Assembly: GCA_045539095.1 (NCBI GenBank)
Contig: JAZQER010000048.1
Location: forward strand, 1 to 41,465
Direction of reading: 5' to 3'
Source of the DNA: SFWF01 sp045539095
Lineage (GTDB): Bacteria; Bacillota; Clostridia; Oscillospirales; Acutalibacteraceae
DNA length: 41,465 bases
Positions within the stretch are counted from its first letter, which is position 1. Each line of letters begins with the position of its first letter. Below the pieces are notes generated by a model that saw only the letters and a list, made by a program, of their open reading frames with translations, made no database searches and was not told where the DNA came from. The translations under genes and the position numbers were made by a program. This document shows positions 15,766 to 24,654 of this stretch, in pieces.

Positions 15766-16902
15766 ACTATGCAGATATATCGTTCTTGAATTTCTGTGTT
15801 TATAAACGCTAAGTATCAGTCCCACCGACAGCATAAGGCATAAAAGACTTGTGCCTCCCGCGCTGAAAAACGGCAATGTGACACCGATTACAGGAAGCAC
15901 CGAGATGCACATTCCGAGGTTTATTACGGTCTGTCCGAATATCATTGCAAAAACCCCGACCGCGATATACATCCCCCTGTCATCAGAGCAGAGTCTACCC
16001 ACCTTTATACAGCGAAGGCATATGGCAGCAAGCAATATAACAACAGCGAGACAGCCGAGCAGTCCGAGCTCCTCTCCGATGCTTACAAATATAAAGTCAT
16101 TATATCCCTCGGGAACTGTATTGCTCCCCGTAAGCTCTCCATTGAAAAGTCCCTGCCCGGTCACTCCACCGTTTGCAAGGGCTATTCTTCCCTGCCACTG
16201 CTGATAATCGGCGCCGAGCAGATCATCCTCAAGGTCAAACATACCGATTATTCGCGAACGCTGATCGTCATTCATAACAAAGAAGTATATGAGCGGCGAT
16301 GAAGCCAAAAGAGCCACAGCGGCAATGATATAATATCTTATTTTAAGTCCCGCCGCGAACATCATACAAATGAACATAAAGCCAAAAATAAGTGCGGTTC
16401 CCGCGTCACCCTGAAAAAGAATAAGCCCCACAGGAAAAGCGCCGTGAACGACTAGGGGGATAAGAGTCTTAAATTTATTTATATCGTGCTCTTTTGCATA
16501 TCCTAAATGAGCCGTAAATGTTATGATAAAGCAAACCTTTAAAAGCTCAGACGGCTGAAAAGAAATTCCACCGGGCAACAGCAGCCATGCCTTATCATCG
16601 GTGCCTGCAGGCGCAAAGCCGATAAAAAAGGTCAGAATAACGGGAATCAGCCCGAGCGGCGCCGCCAGGTACCACCTTTTGAGTATATCCTTGAAATCAA
16701 AATTGGAAATAAATATTGCGGCAACAAGCCCCGCAAAGCCTGATATACACTGTGTAAAAAACTGAGACAGGCTCTCTGTATATCGGGTAGCCGACATAAC
16801 AGCAACACAGCCATAGGCCGTTGTAAAGAAAACAAGCAACAGCATTATTTTATCTGTTTCACGGATATAGTCAGCTACTGCACCCATTGATCTTCTCGCC
16901 AT
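15763..16902 (-). CDS. RodA/FtsW/SpoVE-family peptidoglycan glycosyltransferase (SEDS)
   Basis: 379 aa with about ten membrane helices. SEDS hallmarks are present: GISFQPSELLKV, FQGDAGTALIF (with the Asp of the DxGT loop), the extracellular QWQGRIALANGG, SIGEELGLLG and the terminal GVTLPFFSAGGTS. It polymerises lipid II at the membrane with a partner class B PBP. Length and the lone gene setting fit RodA-type (elongation) or a sporulation paralogue; FtsW is less likely away from a mur cluster. GGGGTG precedes ATG 16902. It has its own promoter and terminator. Confidence 0.9.
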   Translation of the reverse strand: MARRSMGAVADYIRETDKIMLLLVFFTTAYGCVAVMSATRYTESLSQFFTQCISGFAGLVAAIFISNFDFKDILKRWYLAAPLGLIPVILTFFIGFAPAGTDDKAWLLLPGGISFQPSELLKVCFIITFTAHLGYAKEHDINKFKTLIPLVVHGAFPVGLILFQGDAGTALIFGFMFICMMFAAGLKIRYYIIAAVALLASSPLIYFFVMNDDQRSRIIGMFDLEDDLLGADYQQWQGRIALANGGVTGQGLFNGELTGSNTVPEGYNDFIFVSIGEELGLLGCLAVVILLAAICLRCIKVGRLCSDDRGMYIAVGVFAMIFGQTVINLGMCISVLPVIGVTLPFFSAGGTSLLCLMLSVGLILSVYKHRNSRTIYLHS

Positions 16903-16931
16903 ATCGACACCCCGCTTTCGTTTTTTATTTT

Positions 16932-16960
16932 ATTATATTACAATAATATTTTAAAGTAAA
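16932..16960 (-). promoter_or_regulatory. Promoter of the rodA-like gene
   Basis: TTTACT and TATAAT with a 17-nt spacer on the minus strand. On the plus strand the same interval has only a weak fhs promoter candidate (TATACT at 16987-16992, poor -35). Confidence 0.55.
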
Positions 16961-17044
16961 CCCTTTTCTATTTGGAAAAAATATGTTATACTGTTAACAA
17001 TACTGAAAAATCTGCGTTTTGCAGAAAATTATGAGGTGATTTTA

Positions 17045-18709
17045 ATGCTTTCGGATATCGAAATTGCTCAGGGTGCAAAAATGCTCCCGATTACAGAGAT
17101 TGCAAAAAAGCTGTCCGTAGACGCTGACGATCTCGAGCTTTACGGAAAATACAAAGCAAAGTTTTCTGAAGAGCTTTTTGAAAAGGTAAAGGACAGACCC
17201 GACGGAAAGCTTATCCTTGTAACCGCTATAAACCCGACTCCCGCGGGCGAGGGCAAGACCACCACCTCGGTCGGTCTCGGACAGGCTATGCCTCTCATCG
17301 GAAAGAATGCCGTTATAGCTCTTCGTGAGCCCTCGCTCGGTCCTGTTTTCGGAATAAAGGGCGGCGCCGCAGGCGGCGGATATGCTCAGGTAGTTCCTAT
17401 GGAGGATATTAATCTTCATTTTACCGGAGATATGCACGCTATCACCGCTGCAAACAATCTGCTTTGTGCACTGCTTGATAACCACCTTCAGCAAGGTAAC
17501 TCTCTCGGCATAGACCAAAGAAGAATAGTGTTCAAACGCTGTCTTGATATGAATGACCGTGCGCTTCGCTATGTTAATGTAGGTCTTGGCGGTAAGGTTA
17601 ACGGCATCCCGCGTGAGGACGGATTCCAGATAACGGTTGCCAGTGAAGTCATGGCAATACTTTGCCTTTGCAGCGACCTTCAGGACTTGAAGCGCCGACT
17701 CGGTAACATCCTTGTTGCTTATACCTATGACAATAAGCCTGTCTTTGCAAGAGACCTTAAAGCCGAGGGCGCTATGGCGGCTCTTCTCAAGGACGCTATC
17801 AAGCCTAATCTTGTACAAACTTTAGAGAACACGCCTGCTATTATGCACGGAGGACCTTTCGCAAACATTGCTCACGGCTGTAACTCAGTACGTGCCACAA
17901 AGCTCGCTTTAAAGCTTGCCGATTACACGATTACCGAAGCCGGCTTCGGTTCTGACCTCGGCGCAGAGAAGTTTATGGACATCAAGTGCCGTCTTGCAGG
18001 ACTCATCCCCTCTGCTGTCGTTCTTGTTGCAACTGTCCGCGCACTGAAATATAACGGTGGCGTTCAAAAAGCCGACCTTGCTGCCAAAAACCTTGACGCG
18101 CTGAATAAAGGTATCGTAAACCTCGGCGCACATATTGAGAATATGAAGAAGTACGGCGTACCCGTAGTTGTCGCAATCAACCGCTTCGGCACCGATACAG
18201 ATGCCGAACTCAAAGTAATTGCAGATTACTGTGAGGAAATGGGCGCTGACTTTGCTCTTTCCGAAGTATTTGCAAAGGGCGGCGAGGGCGCTATCGACTT
18301 GGCAAAGAAGGTAGTTGCTGCTTGTGAAAAGCCTTCAAACTTCGCACCTATCTACGATGCAAATCTTTCTATCAAGGAAAAGATTACTGCTATCGCAAAG
18401 ACTATCTACGGCGCAGACGGTGTTGCTTTCACCGCCGATGCCGAAAAGAATATTAAGGAAATAGAGGAGCTCAGCCAGGGTATGCCCGTTTGTATCGCAA
18501 AGACCCAGTATTCTCTCTCCGACAACGAAAGGGCTCTCGGCAGACCGACAGGCTTTACGGTCACCGTACGCGAGGTCAAAATATCTGCAGGAGCAGGCTT
18601 TGTAGTTGCGCTTACAGGCTCTATTATGACAATGCCCGGACTTCCCAAAGTACCCGCAGCCAACAATATAGATATCAATGACCAAGGTAAGATAACGGGT
18701 CTGTTCTGA
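17045..18709 (+). CDS. fhs: Formate-tetrahydrofolate ligase
   Basis: 554 aa, the family length. It starts MLSDIEIAQGAKM as usual and has the ATP P-loop PTPAGEGKTTTSVG, EPSLGPVFGIKGGAAGGGY and a conserved C-terminus (MPGLPKVPAANNID). It makes 10-formyl-THF from formate and ATP for purines and one-carbon metabolism; in acetogens it belongs to the methyl branch. ATG 17045 has GAGGTG 6-7 nt upstream; an in-frame GTG at 17036 overlaps that site. It overlaps tsaE by one base. Confidence 0.98.
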   Translation: MLSDIEIAQGAKMLPITEIAKKLSVDADDLELYGKYKAKFSEELFEKVKDRPDGKLILVTAINPTPAGEGKTTTSVGLGQAMPLIGKNAVIALREPSLGPVFGIKGGAAGGGYAQVVPMEDINLHFTGDMHAITAANNLLCALLDNHLQQGNSLGIDQRRIVFKRCLDMNDRALRYVNVGLGGKVNGIPREDGFQITVASEVMAILCLCSDLQDLKRRLGNILVAYTYDNKPVFARDLKAEGAMAALLKDAIKPNLVQTLENTPAIMHGGPFANIAHGCNSVRATKLALKLADYTITEAGFGSDLGAEKFMDIKCRLAGLIPSAVVLVATVRALKYNGGVQKADLAAKNLDALNKGIVNLGAHIENMKKYGVPVVVAINRFGTDTDAELKVIADYCEEMGADFALSEVFAKGGEGAIDLAKKVVAACEKPSNFAPIYDANLSIKEKITAIAKTIYGADGVAFTADAEKNIKEIEELSQGMPVCIAKTQYSLSDNERALGRPTGFTVTVREVKISAGAGFVVALTGSIMTMPGLPKVPAANNIDINDQGKITGLF

Positions 18710-19134
18710 TGATTGAGATTATAACAAACAGCCCTGCCGATACCGAACGTTTTGCCGAAAAATTGGCAGATAAACTTTCAGGCGGCGAGATAATCGCCTT
18801 TCGTGGCGGTATGGGTATGGGAAAGACTTGCTTTACAAGAGGGCTTGCAAAAGGGCTTGGTTTTGGTGACTCTGTCACCTCACCAACCTTTGCCCTTGTA
18901 AATGAATATATAGGCGGCAGACTGCCATTATATCATTTTGATATGTACAGAGTTGAAAGCTGGGAGGATCTTTACTCCACAGGATATTTTGATTATCTTG
19001 AGTCGGGCGGTGTGATTGCCGCTGAGTGGAGTGAAAATATTGAAAATGCGCTCGAGGGTAAGGTTATCACGGTCGAATTCGAGCGAATAGGCGATAACAT
19101 CCGCAAAATAACAGTAACGGGAGAGGGCTTATGA
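18709..19134 (+). CDS. tsaE: tRNA t6A biosynthesis ATPase TsaE
   Basis: 141 aa. The P-loop is in FRGGMGMGKTCFTRGLAKGLG, followed by SPTFALVNEY and a YHFDMYRVE segment, all typical of TsaE. It regulates the TsaB-TsaD complex that transfers threonylcarbamoyl to A37 of tRNAs. Its ATG overlaps the fhs TGA (TGATG), and its end overlaps tsaB by 4 bp. Confidence 0.95.
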   Translation: MIEIITNSPADTERFAEKLADKLSGGEIIAFRGGMGMGKTCFTRGLAKGLGFGDSVTSPTFALVNEYIGGRLPLYHFDMYRVESWEDLYSTGYFDYLESGGVIAAEWSENIENALEGKVITVEFERIGDNIRKITVTGEGL

Positions 19135-19814
19135 AAATTTTAGCATTAGAATGTTCTGCGGGTCCTGCATCCTGTGCCATAGCGGAAAATGGTGTTATTA
19201 TCGCGTCTGATTTCACAAATGTTAAAATGACCCACTCGCAGACTTTGATGCCTATGGTCAAGAGTATGCTCGATAAAGCAGATTTAGAAATGAGCGATAT
19301 CGACGCTCTTGCTATCAGCAACGGCCCTGGCTCGTTTACGGGTATACGCATCGGCATCAGCGCTGTTAAAGGGCTTGCCGCGCCGAAGAAGCTTCCCTGC
19401 TACGCTGTGTCGACACTTCGCACTATCGCAGAGAATTTTCGCAACACCGACTGTATAGTATGCGCTGTTATGGACGCGCGCTGTAATCAGGTGTATAATG
19501 CGCTTTTCAAGATATCTGACGGTGCCGTTACAAGACTTTGTGATGACCGCGCTCTTATGATAGACGAGCTTATGCAGGAATTATCTGCAACAAAGGACAA
19601 TATAATAATAGCCGGAGACGGCGCAGGTCTTTTTGATGGGTATGCGGGTGGTAATATCACTGTCGCAGATGAGGAAAGAAGATACCAGGCCGCTTCGGGT
19701 GTGGCTCTGGCGGCCTTAGAATATGAGGCTGTCATACCTAATAAACTTATGCCGTTTTATCTGAGGTTGCCTCAGGCAGAACGTGAATTAAAATCTAAAA
19801 AAGGAGAAAAATAA
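19131..19814 (+). CDS. tsaB: tRNA t6A biosynthesis protein TsaB
   Basis: 227 aa. N-terminal MKILALECSAGPASCAI is the actin-like fold start. SNGPGSFTGIRIGISAVKGLA is the TsaB signature. It lacks the metal-binding histidines of TsaD, as expected. It forms the dimer platform for TsaD and TsaE. The usual neighbours rimI and tsaD do not follow; rpiB starts two bases after its stop codon. Confidence 0.95.
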   Translation: MKILALECSAGPASCAIAENGVIIASDFTNVKMTHSQTLMPMVKSMLDKADLEMSDIDALAISNGPGSFTGIRIGISAVKGLAAPKKLPCYAVSTLRTIAENFRNTDCIVCAVMDARCNQVYNALFKISDGAVTRLCDDRALMIDELMQELSATKDNIIIAGDGAGLFDGYAGGNITVADEERRYQAASGVALAALEYEAVIPNKLMPFYLRLPQAERELKSKKGEK

Positions 19815-19815
19815 A

Positions 19816-20256
19816 ATGAAAATAGCAATTGGATGCGACCACGGCGGTCTCGAACATAAAAACGCAATTAAAGAGCACCTTGAAGGCAGAGGCTTTGAGG
19901 TTGTCGATTCCGGAATTTACGAGCAGGTATCGGTAGATTATCCCGATATCGCAGAAAAGGTATGCGCTAATATACTCAGCGGCGAATGTGAAAGAGGATT
20001 CCTCGTTTGCGGAACAGGTATCGGTATGAGTATTGCCGCAAATAAGATAAAAGGCATCCGCGCCGCTGTCTGCAGCGAGCATTTCAGCGCTAAATACACC
20101 CGACTCCATAACGATACAAATATTCTCTGTCTCGGCGGCAGAGTTATTGGCATTGGTACGGCTCTTGAGCTCGCAGATATATTTGTAGATACCGAATTTG
20201 AGGGTGGTAGACACGCAAACCGCGTTGCAAAAATCACCGCGCTCGAAAATAAATAA
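19816..20256 (+). CDS. rpiB: Ribose-5-phosphate isomerase B
   Basis: 146 aa. GCDHGGLEHK at the N-terminus and CGTGIGMSIAANK with the active-site Cys are the RpiB marks. LGGRVIGIGTALELAD and a HANRV tail complete the fold. It interconverts ribose-5-phosphate and ribulose-5-phosphate in the pentose phosphate pathway. AAGGAG precedes ATG 19816. It is in the fhs operon. Confidence 0.96.
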   Translation: MKIAIGCDHGGLEHKNAIKEHLEGRGFEVVDSGIYEQVSVDYPDIAEKVCANILSGECERGFLVCGTGIGMSIAANKIKGIRAAVCSEHFSAKYTRLHNDTNILCLGGRVIGIGTALELADIFVDTEFEGGRHANRVAKITALENK

Positions 20257-20270
20257 TCGGAGGGAAAATC

Positions 20271-20804
20271 TTGAGCAATATCTGGCATAATATTAATCCC
20301 AAGAGAATAAACCCTAAAGATTTTATTGCCGTAATCGAGATTGAAAAGGGCAGTAAGTGTAAATATGAGCTTGATAAAGAAACGGGAATTCTTATTCTCG
20401 ACAGAATCCTTCACACCTCTACCCACTACCCCGCAAACTACGGCTTTATACCCCGCACCTATGCAGATGACCTTGACCCGCTTGACGTTCTTGTCCTCTG
20501 CTCGCAGAAGCTGGGGCCTATGACGAGCGTGCGCTGCTATCCTATCGGCGTTATCACCATGATCGATGCGGGCAGAAGCGATGAAAAGATCATCGCCATC
20601 CCCTTTAATGATCCGTCCTACAATTGCTATACAGATATTGACCAGCTCCCGAAGCATATTTTTGAAGAGATGAAGCATTTCTTCAAGGTATATAAGGAGC
20701 TCGAAAGCAAGGAAACGGCCGTTGATGAGGTAAGAGGCCGCGCCGATGCTGAAAGCATTATCGCCGCCGCTATCGACGGGTATATTGAAAATTATTGCAA
20801 GTAA
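20271..20804 (+). CDS. ppa: Inorganic pyrophosphatase, family I
   Basis: 177 aa. Metal-binding DDLDPLDVLV and upstream HYPANYGFIPRTY identify a soluble family I enzyme. The C-terminal helix has VDEVRGRADAESII. It hydrolyses pyrophosphate and pulls biosynthetic reactions forward. The start is TTG 20271 with CGGAGG 7 nt upstream; no ATG exists before the first conserved strand. It is the last gene before the hairpin at 20809. Confidence 0.94.
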   Translation: MSNIWHNINPKRINPKDFIAVIEIEKGSKCKYELDKETGILILDRILHTSTHYPANYGFIPRTYADDLDPLDVLVLCSQKLGPMTSVRCYPIGVITMIDAGRSDEKIIAIPFNDPSYNCYTDIDQLPKHIFEEMKHFFKVYKELESKETAVDEVRGRADAESIIAAAIDGYIENYCK

Positions 20805-20808
20805 AGCG

Positions 20809-20838
20809 AACACCCGAAGTTAAATTCGGGTGTTTTTA
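20809..20838 (+). terminator. Intrinsic terminator of the fhs-ppa operon
   Basis: A 10-bp stem (20809-20818 with 20825-20834) has a 6-nt loop and is followed by TTTTTA. Confidence 0.88.
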
Positions 20839-20911
20839 TCAAAACTCAACCTACGGTTTGTAGATTTTTAACTGCCTGCATTTATAATAGGTTATGAAAG
20901 GAGGAGCAAAA

Positions 20912-21532
20912 ATGGACCAGATAAAGATTGGAAGATTTATTGCCGAAAAGAGAAAAGAGCAGGGTCTTACACAAATGCAGCTTGCCGAAAAACTCTCTGT
21001 TACCGACAGAGCCGTTTCTAAGTGGGAAAACGGTAAATCAATGCCCGATTCTGCCATTATGCTCTCTCTTTGCGAGGCGCTAACCATTAGCGTAAATGAT
21101 CTATTACACGGGGAGGTAGTTACTATGGATAACTATAACAAGGAATCAGAAAAATTATTACTTGAAATGGTAAAGCAAAAAGAAGAGGCAGATAAAAAGC
21201 TTTTGTCACTCGAAATGCTTATAGGAACCTTTTCAATAATAATACTTTTAGGCTTTTGTTTTGTAGCTTCATTCTTCCAAATGGAAGATTGGCTGAGAAT
21301 TGTGTTTATTGTTTTAGGTTTCGTTATCGGTTTAGTCGGAATTATGTTTGCTCTAAGAATCGAGCAGACCGCCGGCTACTACAAGTGTAAAGCCTGCGGA
21401 CATAAATATGTCCCGACCTTTAATAGCGTACTTTGGGCAATGCACATGGGCAGAACGAGATATATGAAATGCCCAGAATGCGGCAAAATGTCCTGGCAAA
21501 AAAAGGTAATATCAAAAGATAAAAATAATTGA
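20912..21532 (+). CDS. XRE regulator with two membrane helices and a zinc ribbon
   Basis: 206 aa. Residues 1-~60 are an XRE HTH (IAEKRKEQGLTQMQLAEKLSVTDRAVSKWENG, then ISVNDLL). A coiled linker follows (~75-100) and two membrane helices (~103-122 and ~128-150). The tail is a zinc ribbon with CKAC and CPEC pairs (~159-190). ATG 20912 is chosen because AAAGGAGG lies immediately upstream; the ATG 18 nt earlier overlaps that site. It looks like a membrane-tethered DNA-binding protein; target and signal are unknown. TATAAT at 20883-ish is a possible -10. A structured region and terminator follow. Confidence 0.85.
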   Translation: MDQIKIGRFIAEKRKEQGLTQMQLAEKLSVTDRAVSKWENGKSMPDSAIMLSLCEALTISVNDLLHGEVVTMDNYNKESEKLLLEMVKQKEEADKKLLSLEMLIGTFSIIILLGFCFVASFFQMEDWLRIVFIVLGFVIGLVGIMFALRIEQTAGYYKCKACGHKYVPTFNSVLWAMHMGRTRYMKCPECGKMSWQKKVISKDKNN

Positions 21533-21539
21533 GCAGAAT

Positions 21540-21737
21540 GATTTTTTATTCTTCGCGGCTCGAAAAGACGGCAAAAAATCATCCGAATTTGGATGTTGAG
21601 GGTGCAGTCTCCAGCCAAGGAATCGATCCCTACAAATATATATCGCGAAGAATTATAAAATCAGGCAAAATAATATGCAGAAAGTCTTTTCTCCGAGCGA
21701 AGATGTATGCAGATACCTCGAGCGAGGAAAAAGACTT
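21540..21737 (+). other. Structured intergenic element between the XRE/zinc-ribbon gene and secA
   Basis: Two inverted repeats stand out. ATTCTTCGCG (21548-21557) pairs with CGCGAAGAAT (21644-21653), extended by GATTTT/AAAATC outside it (21540, 21662). AAGTCTTTT (21682-21690) pairs with AAAAGACTT (21729-21737). A small CATCC/GGATG hairpin lies inside the first. This could be a long 3' UTR, a small RNA or a 123-bp MITE-like remnant. An open frame on plus (from TTG 21529) crosses it but reads on through the terminator into antisense of secA, so I do not call it coding. Confidence 0.4.
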
Positions 21738-21768
21738 AAAAAGCCACGACTTCACAGTCGTGGCTTTT
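21738..21768. terminator. Bidirectional terminator between the XRE/zinc-ribbon gene and secA
   Basis: Stem AAGCCACGAC (21741-21750) with GTCGTGGCTT (21757-21766) has a 6-nt loop. TTTT follows on plus and TTTTT on minus. Confidence 0.88.
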
Positions 21769-21794
21769 GCTCTGCGCTTATTTTGCCGATTTTT

Positions 21795-24527
21795 TTATTC
21801 TTCACGGCCGCAGCAGCGTTTATATTTCTTTCCGCTACCACAGGGACAAAAGGCGTTCTTTGCAACTGCGCCCTTACCGCGGACGGTAGTTGATACCGTG
21901 CCGTCGCCTGCGGTGTCCGATTCCTCGGCAACCTTTTCGCGCTTTATCTCTTCATCCTTGCGAATACGAACAGTAAGCACCAGCTTTGCAGTCTGCTCGC
22001 GGATAGCGTCGGTCATAGCGGAGAACATATCGAAGCTTTCGTTACGGTACTCGACAACAGGATTGTGCTGACCGTATGAACGAAGACCGATGCCCTGCTT
22101 TAACTGGTCCATAGCATCGATATGCTCCATCCAGTTGGTATCAACGCTCTTCAGCAGCATTACGCGCTCCATCTCGCGCATAATCTCGGAGCCAAACTGC
22201 TCTTCACGCTCTTCATAAAGCGAGTAAGCCTTTTCCTTTAAGGTTTCAGCAACATCAGTTGGCTCTATATTGTTCAGTTCATCAACACTGTAGTTAAGCT
22301 CCTCTTCGCCGATGAGCCAGCCTGCAAAGAACTCGCGAAGTCCGTCTAGGTTCCACTCATCAGAGGCCTCCCCGTCAAGATATTCATTTACCGTTGTATC
22401 AACAAAGTCTCCTATCATCTTCTTGATAGTCTCCTGAATATCCTCGCCGTCGAGCACCTTGTTCCTCTGAGCATAGATAAGCTCTCTCTGACGGTTCATA
22501 ACATCGTCATATTCAAGCACGCTCTTACGGATAGCAAAGTTTCTGCTCTCGATCTTGCCCTGAGCAGACTCAATAGAACGTGACAACATACCGTTTTGCA
22601 GCGGCATATCCTCATCAACATTGAGAGTATTCATCATAGCCGCCATTCTCTCGCCGCCAAAGAGACGCATAAGATCGTCTTCCATAGAAACGTAGAAGCG
22701 TGTGCGACCGGGGTCACCCTGGCGTCCCGCACGTCCTCTGAGCTGGTTATCGATACGGCGTGATTCGTGACGCTCTGTACCGATTATAAAGAGTCCGCCC
22801 GCTTCCCTTACCTTATCGGCTTCGGGCGCTATTTCTTCCTTGAACTGAGTATAATATTGGGAATATTCCTCACGCGCTTTTAAGATATCAGCGTCCTCAG
22901 TGTCGCCGTAGCCAGTTGCTTCAGCAATTATCTCATCACTGTAGCCGGTCTTTTTAAGCTCACTTTTTGCAAGGTATTCGGCATTACCGCCGAGCATAAT
23001 ATCGGTGCCTCGTCCTGCCATATTGGTGCCTATGGTAACGGCGCCGAATTTACCCGCCTGAGCAATTATCTCAGCTTCCTTTTCGTGATGCTTTGCATTG
23101 AGGACATTGTGCTTTATTCCGCGGCGCTTCAGCATACTACTCAGTATCTCACTCTTTTCGATAGTTACAGTACCGACAAGCACAGGCTGACCTATCTTAT
23201 TACATTCCTCTATCTGGTCTATAACGGCATTGAACTTTGCTTTTTCGCTCTTATAAACAACATCAGGCTCATCAACACGGATAACCTCTTTATTGGTGGG
23301 TATCTCGATAACGTCGAGACGGTATATCTCGCGGAATTCGCCCTCCTCGGTCATAGCTGTTCCCGTCATACCCGAAAGCTTACCGTACAGACGGAAAAGA
23401 TTCTGGAAAGTAATTGAGGCAAGAGTCTTGGACTCGTGGGCGACCTTAACGCCCTCCTTGGCTTCGATAGCCTGATGAAGTCCCTCGTTATAGCGGCGTC
23501 CGAACATAAGACGGCCTGTAAATTCATCGACGATAATAACCTCGCCGTCCTTGACGACATAGTCAACATCACGCTTCATAATACCGTGAGCGCGGATTGC
23601 CTGTTGAATATGGTGCGAAATGGTAATGTTTTCTGCGTCGTTCAAATTCTCAAGTCCGAAATATTCCTCCGCCTTTTTAACACCCGAGGGGGTCAGCACG
23701 CAGGTCTTTGCCTTTTCATCAACGACATAGTCGCCGTCAAAATCCTGCTCCTCATCGGATATTTTATCATTCACCTCGGTAACCTTTACGCACTTAAGCG
23801 ATTTCGCAAAACGGTTAGCACGCGTATAAAGGTCGGTCGATTTATCACCCTGACCCGAAATTATAAGAGGTGTTCTCGCTTCGTCCACGAGGATAGAGTC
23901 TACCTCGTCTACGATAGCAAAATTATGTCCGCGTTGAACTCGGTTTTCTTTATAAATTACCATATTGTCGCGCAGATAATCAAAGCCAAGCTCGTTATTG
24001 GTACAATAGGTAATATCTGCGTTATAGGCTTCTTTTTTCTCCTCGTTAGACATTCCATGAACGATAAGTCCTACAGAAAGACCCATAAAGCGGGAGAGCT
24101 TGCCCATCCACTCAGAGTCGCGCTTTGCGAGGTAATCATTGACTGTGACTATATGAACACCCTTGCCCGAAAGCGCATTTAAGTATGCCGGCAGGGTTGC
24201 AACGAGGGTCTTACCCTCACCTGTCTTCATCTCACTGATTCTGCCCTGATGTAGCACGATACCGCCGATTATCTGTACGGGGAAGTGGCGCATACCGAGT
24301 ACGCGGTCGCCCGCCTCACGGCAGGCGGCAAACGCCTCGGGAAGTAGCTCGTCAAGAGATTCACCATTTTGCAGTCTGTATTTAAATTCTTCTGTCTTTG
24401 CTTTCAGGTCCTCATCCGAAAGGGCTCTGTATTCCTCTTCAAGATCGAGTACTCTTTTTTGCAAAGGCAGAATTCTTTTTATCTCTTTTTCACTGTAATT
24501 GCCGAAAAGTTTTGATAATAAACTCAT
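21795..24527 (-). CDS. secA: Preprotein translocase ATPase SecA
   Basis: 910 aa, full length. Walker A MKTGEGKTLVATL and Walker B VDEVDSILVDEARTP; GTNMAGRGTDIMLGGNA and the QLRGRAGRQGDPG motif VI of the motor. It ends with the zinc-binding SEC-C segment CPCGSGKKYKRCC that contacts SecB, lipids or ribosomes. It drives Sec-dependent export at the membrane. AGAGG precedes ATG 24527. A TATAAT -10 lies at 24570-24575 with a weak -35. It is monocistronic and divergent from proB. Confidence 0.98.
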   Translation of the reverse strand: MSLLSKLFGNYSEKEIKRILPLQKRVLDLEEEYRALSDEDLKAKTEEFKYRLQNGESLDELLPEAFAACREAGDRVLGMRHFPVQIIGGIVLHQGRISEMKTGEGKTLVATLPAYLNALSGKGVHIVTVNDYLAKRDSEWMGKLSRFMGLSVGLIVHGMSNEEKKEAYNADITYCTNNELGFDYLRDNMVIYKENRVQRGHNFAIVDEVDSILVDEARTPLIISGQGDKSTDLYTRANRFAKSLKCVKVTEVNDKISDEEQDFDGDYVVDEKAKTCVLTPSGVKKAEEYFGLENLNDAENITISHHIQQAIRAHGIMKRDVDYVVKDGEVIIVDEFTGRLMFGRRYNEGLHQAIEAKEGVKVAHESKTLASITFQNLFRLYGKLSGMTGTAMTEEGEFREIYRLDVIEIPTNKEVIRVDEPDVVYKSEKAKFNAVIDQIEECNKIGQPVLVGTVTIEKSEILSSMLKRRGIKHNVLNAKHHEKEAEIIAQAGKFGAVTIGTNMAGRGTDIMLGGNAEYLAKSELKKTGYSDEIIAEATGYGDTEDADILKAREEYSQYYTQFKEEIAPEADKVREAGGLFIIGTERHESRRIDNQLRGRAGRQGDPGRTRFYVSMEDDLMRLFGGERMAAMMNTLNVDEDMPLQNGMLSRSIESAQGKIESRNFAIRKSVLEYDDVMNRQRELIYAQRNKVLDGEDIQETIKKMIGDFVDTTVNEYLDGEASDEWNLDGLREFFAGWLIGEEELNYSVDELNNIEPTDVAETLKEKAYSLYEEREEQFGSEIMREMERVMLLKSVDTNWMEHIDAMDQLKQGIGLRSYGQHNPVVEYRNESFDMFSAMTDAIREQTAKLVLTVRIRKDEEIKREKVAEESDTAGDGTVSTTVRGKGAVAKNAFCPCGSGKKYKRCCGREE

Positions 24528-24605
24528 TTTTAACCTCTCTGAAGATAATTAAAGTTTGCATTATTTAGTATTATACTTTATAATTGTTGAAAAATAAAGT
24601 ATAAT

Positions 24606-24634
24606 TTGTAAATTGTGAGAAAAAGTGATATACT
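24606..24634 (+). promoter_or_regulatory. Promoter of proB-proA-asnB
   Basis: TTGTAA and TATACT with a 17-nt spacer lie 20 nt before the proB start. The short leader leaves no room for a T-box. Confidence 0.6.
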
Positions 24635-24654
24635 GTGTTTTGAGGTGTTTTGAA

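Noticed and set aside
17042..17818. A long minus-strand open frame opposite fhs
   Set aside because: It is antisense to the highly conserved fhs frame; its residues follow from fhs codon bias.
19938..20813. A 291-codon minus-strand frame across rpiB and ppa
   Set aside because: It is fully antisense to two well-supported genes and shows no domain.
21529..22071. A 180-codon open frame on plus, starting in a TTGA overlap with the XRE/zinc-ribbon stop
   Set aside because: It reads through the structured element and the terminator and then runs antisense inside secA. It has no convincing ribosome-binding site and no recognisable domain.
23436..24182. A 248-codon plus-strand frame inside secA
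   Set aside because: It is antisense to conserved SecA motor motifs.
24635..24654. T-box before the proline genes
   Set aside because: The leader is about 20 nt or less.
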